43,357 nucleotides of DNA from Demequina lutea (GTDB lineage Bacteria; Actinomycetota; Actinomycetes; Actinomycetales; Demequinaceae). A program made the position numbers and the translations under genes. Position 1 is the stretch's first letter. Each line of letters begins with the position of its first letter. Shown here piece after piece: positions 1 through 8,477 of this stretch. The notes beneath the pieces were generated by a model that was given only the letters and a program-made list of their open reading frames with translations, was not told where the DNA came from and did no database searches. The stretch lies in NCBI GenBank assembly GCA_003246255.1, contig QKAX01000130.1, positions 1 to 43,357 of the forward strand, in the 5' to 3' direction.

Positions 1-1
1 C

Positions 2-1261
2 CTGTCGCCCATCCCGGGCAAGATGGCGATCGGCATCGAGATTCCCAACACTGACCGCGAGACTGTCATGCTGGGCGACGTGCTGCGCTCGCCCGTGGCC
101 ATCAAGAACGACCACCCGATGGCCATCGGCATCGGCAAGGACGTTGAGGGCGGCTATGTGATGGCCAACCTGGCCAAGATGCCGCACATGCTCGTGGCCG
201 GTGCCACGGGTGCCGGTAAGTCCTCGTTCGTGAACTCGATGATCACGTCGATCCTGATGCGTGCCACGCCCAGCGAGGTGCGCATGGTGCTGGTTGACCC
301 CAAGCGTGTGGAGCTCACGATCTACGAGGGCATCCCTCACCTCATCACGCCCATCATCACCGACCCCAAGAAGGCCGCTCAGGCTCTCGAATGGGTCGTG
401 AAGGAGATGGACACGCGCTACGACGACCTGGCGCTGTTTGGCTACAAGCACATCGACGACTTCAACAAAGCGGTGCGCGCGGGCAAGGTCAAGCCGCTGC
501 CCGGCTCGGAGCGCCGCATCACCACATACCCGTACCTGCTGGTGATCGTGGACGAGCTCGCTGACCTCATGATGGTGGCGCCGCGCGACGTCGAGGAGTC
601 GATCCAGCGCATCACGCAGCTGGCACGTGCGGCCGGTATTCACCTGGTGCTCGCGACGCAGCGCCCGTCGGTGGACATCGTCACCGGAACCATCAAGGCC
701 AACGTGCCGTCCCGCCTCGCGTTCGCCACCTCCTCGCTCGCCGACTCGCGCGTGGTGCTCGACATGCCAGGCGCCGAAAAGCTCATCGGCCAGGGTGACG
801 CTCTCTTCTTGCCCATGGGCGAGTCCAAGCCGATGCGCGTGCAGGGCGCGTGGGTCACGGAGTCCGAGATCCACGCGGCAGTGGAGCACGTCAAGACCCA
901 GGCCGCGCCGTCGTTCCGCGACGACGTCATCACCGGCGGCCAGACCGCCAAGGTGGCCGAGGACATCGGCGACGACCTCGAAGACCTGCTCGCGGCGGCC
1001 GAACTTGTCATCACCACGCAGCTCGGATCCACCTCGATGCTGCAACGCAAGCTCCGCGTCGGCTTTGCGAAGGCCGGCCGCCTGATGGACCTCCTGGAGA
1101 GTCGCGAGATCGTGGGCCCCTCTCAGGGATCGAAGGCCCGTGAGGTGTACGTCACACCCGACGAATTGATCTCCACACTCGCTATTCTGCGGGGGGCCTC
1201 GTCGGATACCGTGGGGGGCACTATTCCGAGTGACGAGGGCGATACATGGGAGGACTCCTAG
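2..1261 (+). CDS. ftsK: DNA translocase FtsK, C-terminal part (5' end outside window)
   Basis: The reading frame is open from the left edge, so the N-terminal membrane domain and linker are missing. The visible part is the motor plus the DNA-reading domain. FtsK pumps chromosomal DNA through the closing septum and delivers dif sites to XerC/D. Counting codons from base 2, the Walker A loop GATGAGKSS is near residue 67. [16 protein letters not shown] and the Walker B stretch [13 protein letters not shown] follow. After a linker comes a winged-helix gamma domain (about residues 325-395, starting at [15 protein letters not shown]), which in this family binds KOPS sequences. The end is intact. 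The last 16 nt overlap the next gene, suggesting translational coupling. The assignment is firm; only the missing N-terminus prevents describing the membrane part. Confidence 0.96.
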   Translation: MSPIPGKMAIGIEIPNTDRETVMLGDVLRSPVAIKNDHPMAIGIGKDVEGGYVMANLAKMPHMLVAGATGAGKSSFVNSMITSILMRATPSEVRMVLVDPKRVELTIYEGIPHLITPIITDPKKAAQALEWVVKEMDTRYDDLALFGYKHIDDFNKAVRAGKVKPLPGSERRITTYPYLLVIVDELADLMMVAPRDVEESIQRITQLARAAGIHLVLATQRPSVDIVTGTIKANVPSRLAFATSSLADSRVVLDMPGAEKLIGQGDALFLPMGESKPMRVQGAWVTESEIHAAVEHVKTQAAPSFRDDVITGGQTAKVAEDIGDDLEDLLAAAELVITTQLGSTSMLQRKLRVGFAKAGRLMDLLESREIVGPSQGSKAREVYVTPDELISTLAILRGASSDTVGGTIPSDEGDTWEDS

Positions 1262-3516
1262 GGCTGCTAGAACGTCCCGAGGTGGTGGTGGGGACCGCTG
1301 TACTCGTCCTCATCGCCGTCGCGGCCACGTTCTACTCCTTTGTGAGGACGGCGCGGGCGCGTCAAACCCGCGACGATGCTCTCGCGCGCGAAAAAGGCCT
1401 CCGCAAGCAGTTTGAGGCGATCCTCTCCTCGGCCCGAGACGGCGTCATCGTGGTCTCGCATTCGGGCGAGATCGTGCTGCTGACGGACGTGGCGGCCGAG
1501 ATGATCGGCGTTGACCGCACCGCGGTGCTGGGATCGGGCCTCAGCAAGCTGCAGATTCACGCGGTGGACGAACACATGCGGCCGCTGCTTGCGTATGAGG
1601 TGTTCGCCCCCGGGCGCGACGACGCGAGGCCGCGCATCATCGGCGTCCCGGGCCGACGCGGCAGCCAGGACGTGCGCTGGGTGCACGTGCGGTCGGTGGC
1701 CGTGAGCGACGCCGTCACCGGTGGGGCCACTGTCACCACCCTCATGGACACCACGGGCCTCCAAGAGGCCGCAGAGGCGCTGTCACGATCGGACTCGCAG
1801 TTCAGGCGGGCGATGGAGAACGCCCCGATGGGCATGGCCCTCGTTGACCTGGAATGGCGACTCATGGAGGTCAACAGGGCATTCGCCGAGATGATGGGCT
1901 CGACTGTCTCGGCGCTGCGTGGCACCCCCTTCAGTGCACTGTCGCATCCGCATGACCTACAGGCCGAGCGCGACCAGCTGCAGCGCCTGTACGAGGGCCA
2001 TCAGAATCACTTCTCGCTGGAGAAGCGCTACGTGCGCGCTGACGGCAATGTGGTGTGGGCTGTGCTTGACGTGGGTCTTGTGCGCTACGCGGGGGGAGCG
2101 CCTGACCACTACGTGGTCCAGGTGCGCGACTCCACCGATGATCGCCTCCACTCGGAGCTCATGGCGCACCGAGCGATGCACGATCCGCTCACCGGCCTTG
2201 CCAACCGCACGCTCATGCAGGACGTGCTCCAGCAGGTGCTTGACCAGCCCGACCCCACGTCGCGCGTGGGCGTGATCGCCGTGGACCTCGACGGCTTCAA
2301 GGGACTCAACGATCGCTTTGGCCACGCCACGGGCGACAACGCTCTCGTGCACGTGGCGGGGGTGCTGCGCTCGGCGACGGCCGGACGCGGCACCGTGGCA
2401 CGCATCGGCGGAGACGAGTTTGTGATCGTGGTCCAGGATCCCGACGCCTCGAAGGCTCTCTACGAGATCGCGGGTGCGATCCATGCCGGTCTCAAGCGGC
2501 CGCTACAGGTCAAGCGCCACCAGATCAACCTTCACGCGTCGGTGGGCATCGCGATGGCGGATGATGACACCATCCAGGGAGGCGCCCCGAGTCTGCTGAG
2601 CGCTGCCGACGCGGCGATGTATCGCGCCAAGGCCCTGGGGAAGTCGCGCACCGAGGTGTACGACCCGTCGATGCGCGCCATCAGCGAGAACCAATCGATT
2701 CTCGCGGGGGAGCTAGCCCAGGCGATCGAGCGTGGCGACCTGGTGCTGCACTACCAGCCGGTCATGGAGCTGTCCACGCGGTCGGTGGTGGGTTACGAGG
2801 CGCTCGTGCGCTGGCAGCACCCCACGCGGGGTCTGCTGCTGCCCGGCGCGTTCCTGAGCCTCTTGGAGGACCGAAAGCTCGCCACGCAGCTCGGCACTGC
2901 GCTCGTGGAGCAGGCGGCTCAGTTTCTGGTGCAGCACTCGGCAGGCAACGCGTGGGTGTCGCTCAACGTCTCGGCCGATCAGTTGGGCGACAGCGAGTTC
3001 GCGAATTCGGTGCTCGGCGCGATCGCGCGGTATCACCTGAGCCCACAGCGCATCGTGGTGGAGCTCACCGAGGCGTCGCTCGTGGCACCCAACACCCGCA
3101 TCCGCCACGAGCTCACCGAGCTTCGCAACGCAGGCGTGCCGATCCTGCTCGATGACTTTGGAACTGGCGTCTCGCCCCTGTCGTATCTGCGCGACCTACC
3201 GGTCTCGGGAGTGAAGCTCGACATGTCGTTCGTGGCGGGCATCCCCGAGGACCCGGCGGGTGCGCGCGTGTCTCGTGCCCTCGGCGCGCTCGCGCGTGAA
3301 TTGGGTCTCGCCACCATCGCGGAGGGCATCGAGACGGAGTCGCAGGCGGAGTTCCTGTCAAAGTGTGGCTGGCGTTACGGCCAGGGGTGGCTGTTTGGCG
3401 TCGCCCAGCCGGCCGCCGCCGTGTTGGGCCAACAGATGCCGCACGCGGACAGCCTCATTGAGCCTCGCCCCGTCGACCTGCCCTTTGACCCGATGGGCAC
3501 CCGCAGCCTCGGTTAG
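1246..3516 (+). CDS. Membrane-anchored PAS-PAS-GGDEF-EAL c-di-GMP synthase/phosphodiesterase
   Basis: This 756-aa protein has one predicted membrane helix (about residues 11-32), a short coiled coil, two PAS-like sensor regions (about 55-170 and 180-300), a GGDEF domain and an EAL domain. The GGDEF motif is intact at 388-392. EAL is intact at 518-520 (YEALVRW), with DDFGTG at 636-641 and EGIETE further on, so both cyclase and phosphodiesterase activity are possible from sequence. The usual RxxD inhibitory site before GGDEF is absent. The ATG lies inside the ftsK coding end (16-nt overlap) behind a GAGGGCG stretch, so translation is probably coupled to FtsK. The gene ends tail-to-tail with the CapA-like gene, with a 4-nt overlap. 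Which enzymatic direction dominates, and what the PAS domains sense, cannot be told. Confidence 0.93.
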   Translation: MGGLLGLLERPEVVVGTAVLVLIAVAATFYSFVRTARARQTRDDALAREKGLRKQFEAILSSARDGVIVVSHSGEIVLLTDVAAEMIGVDRTAVLGSGLSKLQIHAVDEHMRPLLAYEVFAPGRDDARPRIIGVPGRRGSQDVRWVHVRSVAVSDAVTGGATVTTLMDTTGLQEAAEALSRSDSQFRRAMENAPMGMALVDLEWRLMEVNRAFAEMMGSTVSALRGTPFSALSHPHDLQAERDQLQRLYEGHQNHFSLEKRYVRADGNVVWAVLDVGLVRYAGGAPDHYVVQVRDSTDDRLHSELMAHRAMHDPLTGLANRTLMQDVLQQVLDQPDPTSRVGVIAVDLDGFKGLNDRFGHATGDNALVHVAGVLRSATAGRGTVARIGGDEFVIVVQDPDASKALYEIAGAIHAGLKRPLQVKRHQINLHASVGIAMADDDTIQGGAPSLLSAADAAMYRAKALGKSRTEVYDPSMRAISENQSILAGELAQAIERGDLVLHYQPVMELSTRSVVGYEALVRWQHPTRGLLLPGAFLSLLEDRKLATQLGTALVEQAAQFLVQHSAGNAWVSLNVSADQLGDSEFANSVLGAIARYHLSPQRIVVELTEASLVAPNTRIRHELTELRNAGVPILLDDFGTGVSPLSYLRDLPVSGVKLDMSFVAGIPEDPAGARVSRALGALARELGLATIAEGIETESQAEFLSKCGWRYGQGWLFGVAQPAAAVLGQQMPHADSLIEPRPVDLPFDPMGTRSLG

Positions 3517-4820
3517 CCCTCGGAGGCCGAGGTCTCCGACGTGCGCGGCACCATCTCGGTTCCGTACGCGAGGTGCTCTGCTGGAGCCGTGCGCTGCGGC
3601 GCCTGACTGCCCACCGCGTCGGCAACGCGCTGAAGGCGCGCGCTGACCTCGGCCGCAGAGAGCGTGCCCGCGCCGTCGGGAATGTCGTTCAGCGCATGCA
3701 TCGTGTGCCGCGAGCGGGTGTCGACAGTGATGCCCGTCCACTCGGGTTCCACCAGTACGCCGCCGTCGTCCTCGACAGTGAACGTCGCGGTGAGGAGGAC
3801 CCCCGCGCTCGTCTCGGGAGCGCAACATCGACTGTCCTGATTCGACAGGAAGTTGCCGAGCCCGAACGCGACCCACATGCCGTCGCCTGTGGGGCCGCCT
3901 GGCAGCTTCTCGATCGGCTGCGGGACGTGCGCATGGTGGCCCACGTAGAGGTCGACCGTGCCCGACGCCGCGATGCGCTCGGCCAGGAGGCGCTGTGGCG
4001 CGGTGGGCTCGGTCTGGTACTCGACGCAGCAGTGCACGGATGCGATCACGACATCTGCGCCCTCGTCGCGCGCTCGCTGAGCGGCCTCGATGATGGGCGT
4101 GGCGTCGGCGACATCCTCGTCGAAGGTGTTGACGGCCCAGGGCTGCCCGGCGGGCTTGGGCAATCCGTTGAGCTTGTCGTAGGCGAAGGAGATGTGCGCC
4201 ACCGTGATGTCGCTCGCCGCACCATGCACGAGGTACATCTGTGTGGTGGCGGCCTCGGCCTCCGATCGGGCGGTGCCGGTGGCGCCCATGCCCTGCGCCT
4301 CGAAGGCGGCGAGCGTGGCCTCGATGCCGGCGGCCCCGCGATCGACCGAGTGATTCGACGCGGTCGAACAGCCGTCCCAACCGTCGCTAGCGAGGCCGGC
4401 CACGAGCTCGCTCGGGGCACCAAACATCGGATACCCAGAAGGCGCCACGCCGGGCGGGGCGACGGGCACCTCCATGTGGCAGATCGCGAGATCTGCGCCG
4501 TCGATGTAGGGCCTCACGGCTGCAGTGAGAGGCGTGAAGTCGATGCCCGCGGCGGTCGTGGCCGACGCCACCACGGGCGCATGCGGCAGCACATCGCCCG
4601 CTGCGACGAGCGTGAACTGGTTGGCGGGTAGCGGCGGCGGCGTAGCGGCGGCCGCCCTGGCGTTGGCCGGTGCTGCCGTCACGGTGGCGGCAGCGGGGGT
4701 GATCGGAGTGGGTGCGGAGATCAGCGCCGTGGCGCCCATGGCGACAGCTGCGACTCCCATCAGGCCCGCGACCAGCGACAACGCGGTGCGTCTGGTCGAG
4801 GGTGCGCGCCGTAACTCCAT
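3513..4820 (-). CDS. CapA-family (PGA_cap) metallophosphoesterase-like exported protein
   Basis: This 435-aa protein has a basic N-terminus and one hydrophobic helix (about 14-35), followed by an Ala/Pro-rich linker. It is therefore probably anchored with its domain outside the membrane. The domain matches the CapA/PgsA calcineurin-like fold: AAGDVLPH (D76, H80), ASNHSVDRG (N156, H157), an H..EY segment (H263, E267) and GHHAHVPQPIE. Family members take part in poly-gamma-glutamate capsule synthesis in some bacilli, but most actinobacterial members have no proven substrate. No capB or capC genes are nearby, so a capsule role is not supported here. Oddly, the usual HWGxEY is HCCVEY, and a second Cys-Cys pair lies at 332-333. 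The gene is divergent from pgsA and appears to be transcribed from a leaderless promoter. Confidence 0.85.
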   Translation of the reverse strand: MELRRAPSTRRTALSLVAGLMGVAAVAMGATALISAPTPITPAAATVTAAPANARAAAATPPPLPANQFTLVAAGDVLPHAPVVASATTAAGIDFTPLTAAVRPYIDGADLAICHMEVPVAPPGVAPSGYPMFGAPSELVAGLASDGWDGCSTASNHSVDRGAAGIEATLAAFEAQGMGATGTARSEAEAATTQMYLVHGAASDITVAHISFAYDKLNGLPKPAGQPWAVNTFDEDVADATPIIEAAQRARDEGADVVIASVHCCVEYQTEPTAPQRLLAERIAASGTVDLYVGHHAHVPQPIEKLPGGPTGDGMWVAFGLGNFLSNQDSRCCAPETSAGVLLTATFTVEDDGGVLVEPEWTGITVDTRSRHTMHALNDIPDGAGTLSAAEVSARLQRVADAVGSQAPQRTAPAEHLAYGTEMVPRTSETSASEG

Positions 4821-4826
4821 GTCACG

Positions 4827-4832
4827 AGTATC
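4827..4832 (-). promoter_or_regulatory. Predicted -10 box of the CapA-like gene (leaderless)
   Basis: Read on the minus strand this is GATACT, ending 6 nt before the ATG at 4820. That spacing puts transcription start at the start codon. There is no Shine-Dalgarno sequence between them, which fits leaderless translation, common in actinobacteria. Confidence 0.45.
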
Positions 4833-4862
4833 TCGCGTGAGTCCAGCCGTGTCGTCCGGCGA

Positions 4863-4868
4863 TAGGGT
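4863..4868 (+). promoter_or_regulatory. Predicted -10 box of pgsA (leaderless)
   Basis: TAGGGT fits the actinobacterial TANNNT -10 consensus and ends 6 nt before the GTG at 4875, so the transcript probably begins at or next to the start codon. The 54-bp gap to the CapA-like gene leaves no room for a long leader on either side. Confidence 0.5.
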
Positions 4869-4874
4869 GAGGGC

Positions 4875-5489
4875 GTGTTGCGTGACGTTCCGAACGTGCT
4901 GACGGTGCTCCGGCTCGTCGCCGTGCCCGCTATCGTCGCGCTCCTCATCGCCGACTCAGGTGCCGAGGGCGGGCTGCGGTGGGCTGCGCTCGCCCTGTTT
5001 GTGCTTGCGGGCGTGACCGACTGGCTCGATGGTTTTCTCGCCCGACGCTGGGGCGTGGTCTCGTCGTTCGGCAAGCTCGCGGATCCCCTCGCGGACAAGG
5101 CGTTGGTACTTGCCGCACTCGTCATGCTTGCCGCCATGAGTGAGGTGCCCTGGTGGCCGCTCTTTGTCGTGGCGATCCGCGAGATCGGCGTGACCCTCGG
5201 CAGGCTCGCCGTGGCGCGCGACGTGGTGATCCCTGCGTCGGCGGGCGGGAAGCTCAAAACCGCGCTCCAGATGTTGGCTCTCCTCCTGCTGCTGATTCCG
5301 GGTGTGACGGGGTGGCTCGACACGGTGGGCTTCTGGGTGCTTGTCGCGTCAGTCATCGTCGCTGTGGTGACAGGCCTTGACTACGCCTGGCGTATCGCGC
5401 GTCTCGCGAGGACGCGAGGCGCAGCGGCTCTTGCGTCCCCGGCGCCGTCGCACGATACGGCGGTCAGGGGAACCGCCGATGCCGGCTGA
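4875..5489 (+). CDS. pgsA: CDP-diacylglycerol--glycerol-3-phosphate 3-phosphatidyltransferase
   Basis: This 204-aa integral membrane enzyme belongs to the CDP-alcohol phosphatidyltransferase family. It is predicted to make phosphatidylglycerol-phosphate, the precursor of phosphatidylglycerol and cardiolipin. The family signature D-x2-D-G-x2-A-R-x8-G-x3-D-x3-D is exact, from DWLDGFLARR to KLADPLADK (about residues 56-79). Several hydrophobic helices flank it, and NVLTVLRL is the usual amphipathic start. The GTG start is set by the -10 box just upstream. Its order before cinA and clgR matches the mycobacterial pgsA3-clgR region, so this copy may belong to an envelope-stress locus rather than being the only PG synthase. 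The last 11 nt overlap cinA. Confidence 0.92.
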   Translation: MLRDVPNVLTVLRLVAVPAIVALLIADSGAEGGLRWAALALFVLAGVTDWLDGFLARRWGVVSSFGKLADPLADKALVLAALVMLAAMSEVPWWPLFVVAIREIGVTLGRLAVARDVVIPASAGGKLKTALQMLALLLLLIPGVTGWLDTVGFWVLVASVIVAVVTGLDYAWRIARLARTRGAAALASPAPSHDTAVRGTADAG

Positions 5490-5973
5490 TCTCGCCGCGC
5501 TCGCCCAGATCGTCACGTCAGCGGCGAGCGAGCGCGGAATGACTGTGGGCACCGCGGAGTCGGTCACGGGGGGCCTTGTCTGCTCCACACTGGTGGGCGT
5601 GCCAGGAGCGTCCGCCGTGGTCCTCGGTGGTGTCGTGGCGTACGACGTTGCTGTCAAGCATGCAGTGCTGGGGGTGCCGCGGGCGCTGCTCGACGCCGAG
5701 GGCCCTGTGAGCCACGCGGTGGCGGTGGAGATGGCCAAGGGTGCGGCGCGGGTGCTGCGGACGGATCTTGCGGTGGCGACCACCGGCGTCGCCGGGCCCG
5801 ATTGGCATGACGGACACCCGCCTGGCACTGTGGTGATTGCGGTGGCGGGCCACGGCGTCGACAGCGTGACTACCTGGAACTTTATGGGAGACAGGCGTGA
5901 AGTGCGCGAGGCCGCCACGGCCGTTGCCCTCGAGCAGGTGGCCCACGCGCTCGCGACACTTGCGCAGGGTTAA
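5479..5973 (+). CDS. cinA: CinA C-terminal-type nicotinamide-nucleotide amidohydrolase (PncC)
   Basis: This 164-aa stand-alone CinA C-terminal domain would deamidate nicotinamide mononucleotide to nicotinate mononucleotide in NAD recycling. The signature TAESVTGG with the likely nucleophile S28 is present, as are VPGASAVVLGGVVAYD and the C-terminal TTGVAGPDWHDG...PPGTV segment. The N-terminal MoCF-like domain of full-length CinA is absent, as is usual for actinobacterial copies. The ATG at 5479 is preferred over upstream in-frame starts. The domain begins immediately after it, and it overlaps the pgsA stop by 11 nt in the typical coupled manner. The longer frame upstream reads only low-complexity arginine-rich sequence from the other reading frame of pgsA. 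Confidence 0.9.
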   Translation: MPADLAALAQIVTSAASERGMTVGTAESVTGGLVCSTLVGVPGASAVVLGGVVAYDVAVKHAVLGVPRALLDAEGPVSHAVAVEMAKGAARVLRTDLAVATTGVAGPDWHDGHPPGTVVIAVAGHGVDSVTTWNFMGDRREVREAATAVALEQVAHALATLAQG

Positions 5974-6002
5974 CTCAAAGTTGACGCCAGTGCCGCCTGC
6001 GC

Positions 6003-6030
6003 GGGAACACCCGTGCGGTAGTCTGCGTTG
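6003..6030 (+). promoter_or_regulatory. ECF-sigma-like (SigE-type) promoter of clgR
   Basis: GGGAAC at 6003-6008 and CGTTG at 6026-6030 are separated by 17 nt. This closely resembles the GGAAC / CGTT promoter of SigE-type extracytoplasmic sigma factors, which drive clgR in Mycobacterium tuberculosis. A TANNNT-like TAGTCT lies inside (6019-6024) but has no fitting -35 box. Confidence 0.55.
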
Positions 6031-6071
6031 AACGAGACATGCATGATGCACGTGGAATGAAGGGAGTACGG

Positions 6072-6398
6072 ATGCCCATTCTTCGCAATGAGCTTGGCGA
6101 CGTGCTCCGCGACGCTCGACTCGGCCAGGGAAAGACGCTGCGGGACATCTCGTCGGAGGCGCGCGTCTCGCTTGGCTACCTGAGCGAGGTGGAGCGCGGT
6201 CAGAAGGAAGCCTCCAGCGAACTTCTCGCTTCGATTTGCGAGGCGCTCGACGTGCCCATGTCGGCCATTCTTCGCCAGGTCTCGGATCGCTTCGAGATGG
6301 CCGAGAGCCTCGTCGACCCGCGGGCGCTGTCGCGCATGCCCGTCATGCCGGCGATCCCCGACACCGCTGCCGAGTTGCTCGACTCGATCGAGCAGTAG
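6072..6398 (+). CDS. clgR: XRE-family transcriptional activator ClgR
   Basis: This 108-aa protein has a helix-turn-helix near residues 20-60 ([20 protein letters not shown], then [19 protein letters not shown]). That run is characteristic of ClgR, which activates clpP/clpC protease genes and, in mycobacteria, envelope-repair genes. The ATG at 6072 is chosen because GAAGGGAG lies 5-6 nt upstream and the family starts here; an upstream ATG at 6039 would add 11 unrelated residues. Its position between pgsA-cinA and DUF3046-recA matches the mycobacterial order. The C-terminus ends DSIEQ, not the LAA degron described for Streptomyces ClgR, so control by ClpP through that tail is not evident. An ECF-like promoter lies about 45 nt upstream. 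Confidence 0.88.
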   Translation: MPILRNELGDVLRDARLGQGKTLRDISSEARVSLGYLSEVERGQKEASSELLASICEALDVPMSAILRQVSDRFEMAESLVDPRALSRMPVMPAIPDTAAELLDSIEQ

Positions 6399-6402
6399 GC
6401 AC

Positions 6403-6636
6403 GTGCGGCTGTCCGACTTCCGCGAGGCTGCCGACGAGACTTTTGGTGAGGTCTACGCGCCCACACTCCTGCGGGAGCTCGCGCTCACAAATCTCGATTC
6501 ACTGACGCCAGCACAGGCTCTTGAGCGTGGCGTCGCGCCGCGTGACGTATGGCATGCGTTGTGCGACCAGATGGATGTGCCCGATGAGGATCGCCGAGGT
6601 CGCGACAAGCGCCGCGTGATTCCGCCTCGCCGTTAG
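6403..6636 (+). CDS. DUF3046 family protein
   Basis: This 77-aa cytosolic protein starts with GTG four nucleotides after the clgR stop. It matches the DUF3046 pattern MRLSDF, then ...ALERGVAPRDVWHALCDQMDVPDEDR. The family is restricted to actinobacteria and nearly always lies just upstream of recA. No catalytic residues or function are known. The end is basic (RDKRRVIPPRR). It is probably cotranscribed with clgR. Confidence 0.85.
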   Translation: MRLSDFREAADETFGEVYAPTLLRELALTNLDSLTPAQALERGVAPRDVWHALCDQMDVPDEDRRGRDKRRVIPPRR

Positions 6637-6686
6637 CCGCACCCCCACGCCTGCCTCCCGAGACGCGCTCGGCGTGTCGCTCGCGT

Positions 6687-6702
6687 TCGAACGCGTGTTC
6701 GA
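6687..6702 (+). promoter_or_regulatory. LexA (SOS) box of recA
   Basis: TCGAACGCGTGTTCGA is a perfect palindrome and matches the actinobacterial LexA consensus TCGAAC-N4-GTTCGA with no mismatch. It lies one nucleotide upstream of the predicted recA -10 box, so bound LexA would block RNA polymerase. Confidence 0.92.
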
Positions 6703-6703
6703 T

Positions 6704-6709
6704 TAGTGT
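6704..6709 (+). promoter_or_regulatory. Predicted recA -10 box
   Basis: TAGTGT fits TANNNT directly after the LexA box. The -35 region (TCGCGT at 6681-6686, 17-nt spacing) is poor. The predicted leader of about 150 nt to the recA start holds a small CCCC-GCTC-GGGG hairpin at 6738-6751; I see nothing else decisive in it. Confidence 0.5.
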
Positions 6710-6863
6710 CGTCCCCAGGACAGCGTTCGCTCGGTCATCCCCGCTCGGGGAGAGTCGCGTGGCCGATGTCAGGGGCGCGTCGTAGCGTCGACCTCAAGAT
6801 ACGGCACCGCCCCAGGTGTCCCAGGTTCGGCTTCGGCCGGCACGAGCGATGAAGGACAGGCAC

Positions 6864-7928
6864 ATGGCACAGGCAGCGGATCGCGGCAAGGCTCTCGAGG
6901 CGGCCCTCGGTCAGATCGATCGTCAGTTTGGTAAGGGCTCGGCGATGCGCATGGGCGAGAAGACGGTCGTCCCGGTCGAGGCGATTCCCACGAGCTCGCT
7001 AGCGCTCGACATCGCGCTCGGCATCGGGGGACTGCCTCGCGGGCGCATTGTTGAGGTCTACGGGCCGGAGTCCTCGGGTAAGACCACGGTGGCGTTGCAC
7101 GCAGTGGCCAACATGCAGAAGCAGGGTGGCACGGCCGCGTTCATCGACGCGGAGCACGCGCTGGACCCGGAGTACGCGCGCAAGCTCGGTGTGGACGTGG
7201 ACAACCTGATCGTGTCGCAGCCCGACACTGGTGAGCAAGCGCTTGAGATTGCCGACATTCTGGTGCGCTCCGGCGGTATCGACATCCTCGTCATCGACTC
7301 GGTGGCGGCGCTGGTGCCCAAGGCCGAGATCGAGGGTGAGATGGGCGACAGCCACGTCGGCCTCCAGGCTCGTCTCATGTCGCAAGCGCTGCGCAAGATG
7401 ACGGGTGCGCTGAATCAGACGGGCACCACCGCGATCTTCATCAACCAGCTGCGCGAGAAGATCGGCGTGTTCTTTGGTTCGCCCGAGACCACGACCGGTG
7501 GCAAGGCGCTCAAGTTCTACGCGTCGGTACGCCTCGACGTTCGCCGCATCGAGACTCTCAAGGAAGGTACCGAGCCCGTCGGTAACCGCACCCGCGTCAA
7601 GGTGGTCAAGAACAAGATGGCGCCGCCGTTCAAGCAGGCGGAGTTCGACATTCTGTACGGCCACGGCATCTCGCGTGAGGGCGGCATCATTGACCTCGGA
7701 GTGGAGCACGGCTTCGTGAAGAAGTCAGGTGCCTGGTACACGTACGAGGGCGATCAGCTGGGCCAGGGCAAGGAGAACGCCCGCAACTTCCTGAAGGACA
7801 ACCCCGGTCTTGCCGACGAGATCGAGAAGAAGGTCAAGACCAAGCTCGGCGTGGGTGTGGCGGTGGCTCCCGCCGCCGACATCGACGCGCTCGAGGCTGC
7901 CATGGCCGCCGAGGAGTCCTCCCTCTAG
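6864..7928 (+). CDS. recA: Recombinase RecA
   Basis: This 354-aa RecA forms filaments on single-stranded DNA, pairs homologous DNA and triggers LexA self-cleavage. Walker A GPESSGKT is at 67-74. Other signatures are [32 protein letters not shown], the L2-region [22 protein letters not shown] and [11 protein letters not shown]. There is no intein, unlike in some mycobacteria. ATG 6864 is preferred to upstream in-frame codons because AAGGACAGG precedes it and [20 protein letters not shown] is the normal start. The acidic C-terminal tail ([16 protein letters not shown]) is typical. The gene is controlled by the LexA box about 160 nt upstream. recX follows after 21 nt, so the two are probably cotranscribed. 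Confidence 0.98.
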   Translation: MAQAADRGKALEAALGQIDRQFGKGSAMRMGEKTVVPVEAIPTSSLALDIALGIGGLPRGRIVEVYGPESSGKTTVALHAVANMQKQGGTAAFIDAEHALDPEYARKLGVDVDNLIVSQPDTGEQALEIADILVRSGGIDILVIDSVAALVPKAEIEGEMGDSHVGLQARLMSQALRKMTGALNQTGTTAIFINQLREKIGVFFGSPETTTGGKALKFYASVRLDVRRIETLKEGTEPVGNRTRVKVVKNKMAPPFKQAEFDILYGHGISREGGIIDLGVEHGFVKKSGAWYTYEGDQLGQGKENARNFLKDNPGLADEIEKKVKTKLGVGVAVAPAADIDALEAAMAAEESSL

Positions 7929-7949
7929 TCGGGACGTCTCCCCATCGCC

Positions 7950-8462
7950 ATGACATCGCACGCTCAGCAGGACTCACCCACGACTGATCCTGCTGAGCGT
8001 GCGCGCGCGATTGCTCTTGGCATTCTCGACCGTGCGCCGCGCTCAGCTAACGACCTTCGAGATCGCCTTCTTGCCAAAGAGGTCGACGCTGTGATCGCGG
8101 ATGAGATTGTCGAGCGCTACCGCGAGGTGGGCCTCCTTGACGACGCCGCCCTTGCGGCGATGATCGCTCGCACGAGACACGCTGAACGGGGCCAGGCGCC
8201 ACGGGCCATTGCGCAGGAGCTGCGCCGAAAGGGATTCGAGCAGGAGGACATCGAGTCAGCGCTTGAGCCGCTCGACGCTGAGACGCAGCGAGAGACAGCA
8301 CGCGCGCTTGCTGCGGCCCGATGGGCGCGGCTCGATGGCACTCCTTACGAGGCAAGGGTGCGGCGAATAGTCGGATACCTGGGACGAAAGGGATACTCGC
8401 CTTCGCTTGCGTTTGCGCTCGTGCAAGACTTGGCCCGTGCCGATATAGAGGCGGCGGGTTGA
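7950..8462 (+). CDS. recX: Regulatory protein RecX
   Basis: This 170-aa RecX is built of three-helix repeats: ALGILDRAPRSANDLRDRL, then REVGLLDDAALAAMIARTR, GQAPRAIAQELRRKGF and VRRIVGYLGRKGYSPSLAF. RecX binds RecA filaments and limits their activity. The ATG is 21 nt after recA and has no clear Shine-Dalgarno sequence. I see no good in-frame alternative start downstream before the conserved part. Codons 3-18 form a perfect 16-bp inverted repeat, which would fold close to the start codon and probably reduces recX translation relative to recA. Confidence 0.92.
   Translation: MTSHAQQDSPTTDPAERARAIALGILDRAPRSANDLRDRLLAKEVDAVIADEIVERYREVGLLDDAALAAMIARTRHAERGQAPRAIAQELRRKGFEQEDIESALEPLDAETQRETARALAAARWARLDGTPYEARVRRIVGYLGRKGYSPSLAFALVQDLARADIEAAG
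7957..8003 (+). repeat. 16-bp perfect inverted repeat in the first codons of recX
   Basis: The left arm 7957-7972 and right arm 7988-8003 (TCCTGCTGAGCGTGCG) are exact reverse complements around a 15-nt loop. The stem can extend by three inner pairs with one bulge. It begins 7 nt after the recX start, inside the ribosome footprint. No T-run follows, so it is not a standard intrinsic terminator. Confidence 0.8.
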
Positions 8463-8477
8463 TCGAAGGGAGCTGGC

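Noticed and set aside
3573-4631. 352-codon plus-strand frame opposite the CapA-like gene
   Set aside because: It has no motif, and the opposite strand carries a full metallophosphoesterase-like protein.
6864-7928. Intein in recA
   Set aside because: The reading frame is uninterrupted at the normal 354-aa length.
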